Part shown: positions 63,815 to 64,000 of the stretch, piece after piece
How the letters are laid out: each line of letters begins with the position of its first letter
Position numbering within the stretch: the stretch's first letter is position 1
Source of the DNA: Polynucleobacter sp. Tro8-14-1
GTDB lineage: Bacteria > Pseudomonadota > Gammaproteobacteria > Burkholderiales > Burkholderiaceae
Length of the DNA stretch: 64,000 nt
Reading direction: 5' to 3'
Assembly: GCF_018881655.1 (NCBI RefSeq)
Contig: NZ_JACVPX010000005.1
Span: 124,001-188,000 of the forward strand
Program-made: the position numbers and the translations under genes
The notes under the pieces: generated by a model
What the model was told of the DNA's origin: nothing
Database searches by the model: none
The model's input: only the letters and a program-made list of their open reading frames with translations

Positions 63815-64000
63815 GGTGTCTTCAGTGATGCCTTCTGCAGTGCCAGCAATTGACGAAGTAATTTCCGTCTGCTCAATCAAGGATATTGATGTTTGGACGG
63901 TAGCCGCTAAACATATAGTTCAATATATTTCAGCCAAGCAATACACAGTAATTGTTCCGGATGCTCAAGTGCAGATGTTTTCCGCCGTTACTAAGGTGCC
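63807..64000 (+). CDS. Putative glycan gene, 3' truncated (DUF6492-like)
   Basis: An open frame from ATG 63807, overlapping the end of fcl by eight bases, continues past the window edge. The visible 64 residues begin [20 protein letters not shown] and include [21 protein letters not shown] and [19 protein letters not shown]. The VIVPDAQ pattern resembles the N-terminal Rossmann-like part of DUF6492 glycosyltransferase-like proteins, so it may be related to the protein at 9872. Tight coupling to fcl suggests a role in the fucose-containing glycan. Confidence 0.6.
   Translation, partial: MPEVSSVMPSAVPAIDEVISVCSIKDIDVWTVAAKHIVQYISAKQYTVIVPDAQVQMFSAVTKV

Overview
The window looks like a chromosomal segment of a betaproteobacterium of the order Burkholderiales, most likely Polynucleobacter or a close freshwater relative. 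This is inferred from the moderate GC content, the gene orders (yqgE-ruvX-pyrR-pyrB; exbB-exbD-lpxK-Trm112-kdsB-adk; tolQRAB-pal-cpoB-queC; glyA-nrdR; ribBX-ribH-nusB) and the protein sequences. No database search was possible. Genes are dense and mostly housekeeping. I saw no insertion sequence, prophage, CRISPR array, rRNA or tRNA gene.

Layout. 1-8.5 kb: an rRNA methyltransferase truncated by the window edge, rubredoxin, hemL, apaH, a photolyase, a YdcF-type envelope protein and the yqgE-ruvX-pyrR-pyrB run. 8.5-19.4 kb: a surface-glycan cluster with five glycosyltransferase-like genes plus a DUF6492-like gene, including both a GT11 and a GT10 fucosyltransferase, the complete dTDP-L-rhamnose pathway (rfbB, rfbD, rfbA, rfbC) and LPS heptosyltransferase I. 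19.4-25.9 kb: TolC-family exporter, uppP, a DUF2721 protein, trmB, succinate-semialdehyde dehydrogenase, nusB and ribH. 25.9-30.7 kb: riboflavin genes (ribBX, ribD, riboflavin synthase) split by four overlapping minor-pilin genes. 30.7-31.8 kb: an orphan antitoxin next to higBA. 31.8-37.2 kb: queC and the Tol-Pal system. 37.2-46.4 kb: glyA, nrdR, galE, a RelE/HigA-type pair, the lipid A/Kdo/energy-transducer operon and xseA. 46.4-58.7 kb: a beta-propeller lipoprotein and core genes (murB, yajQ, xerD, plsY, folE, HiPIP) interspersed with toxin-antitoxin-like loci and two frameshifted genes. 59.1-64 kb: the GDP-mannose/GDP-L-fucose operon (manC, a gmd paralogue, gmd, fcl) and the start of another glycan gene cut by the window end.

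Two themes connect the parts. First, GDP-L-fucose made by manC-gmd-fcl at the right end is the donor needed by the two fucosyltransferases about 47 kb away, while rfbBDAC supplies dTDP-rhamnose, uppP recycles the lipid carrier and waaC/lpxK/kdsB build the LPS core and lipid A. This points to a fucose- and rhamnose-containing O-antigen or capsule. Second, seven toxin-antitoxin-like loci or remnants (StbD-like orphan, higBA, RelE/HigA-type, HicB remnant, a GSU2403-type nucleotidyltransferase, brnTA, HTH-PIN) sit singly between core genes within about 27 kb. Four have palindromes at the promoter or immediately before the start codon, and some are predicted to make nearly leaderless toxin mRNAs. 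Three of the seven are incomplete or broken.

The least explained items are the nucleotidyltransferase-fold gene under a 12-bp-arm palindrome (48.8 kb), two adjacent single-base frameshifts (57.9 and 58.6 kb), a 49-residue ORF at 58.8 kb, and two pilin-like genes that lack a leader peptide (27.4-28.4 kb).
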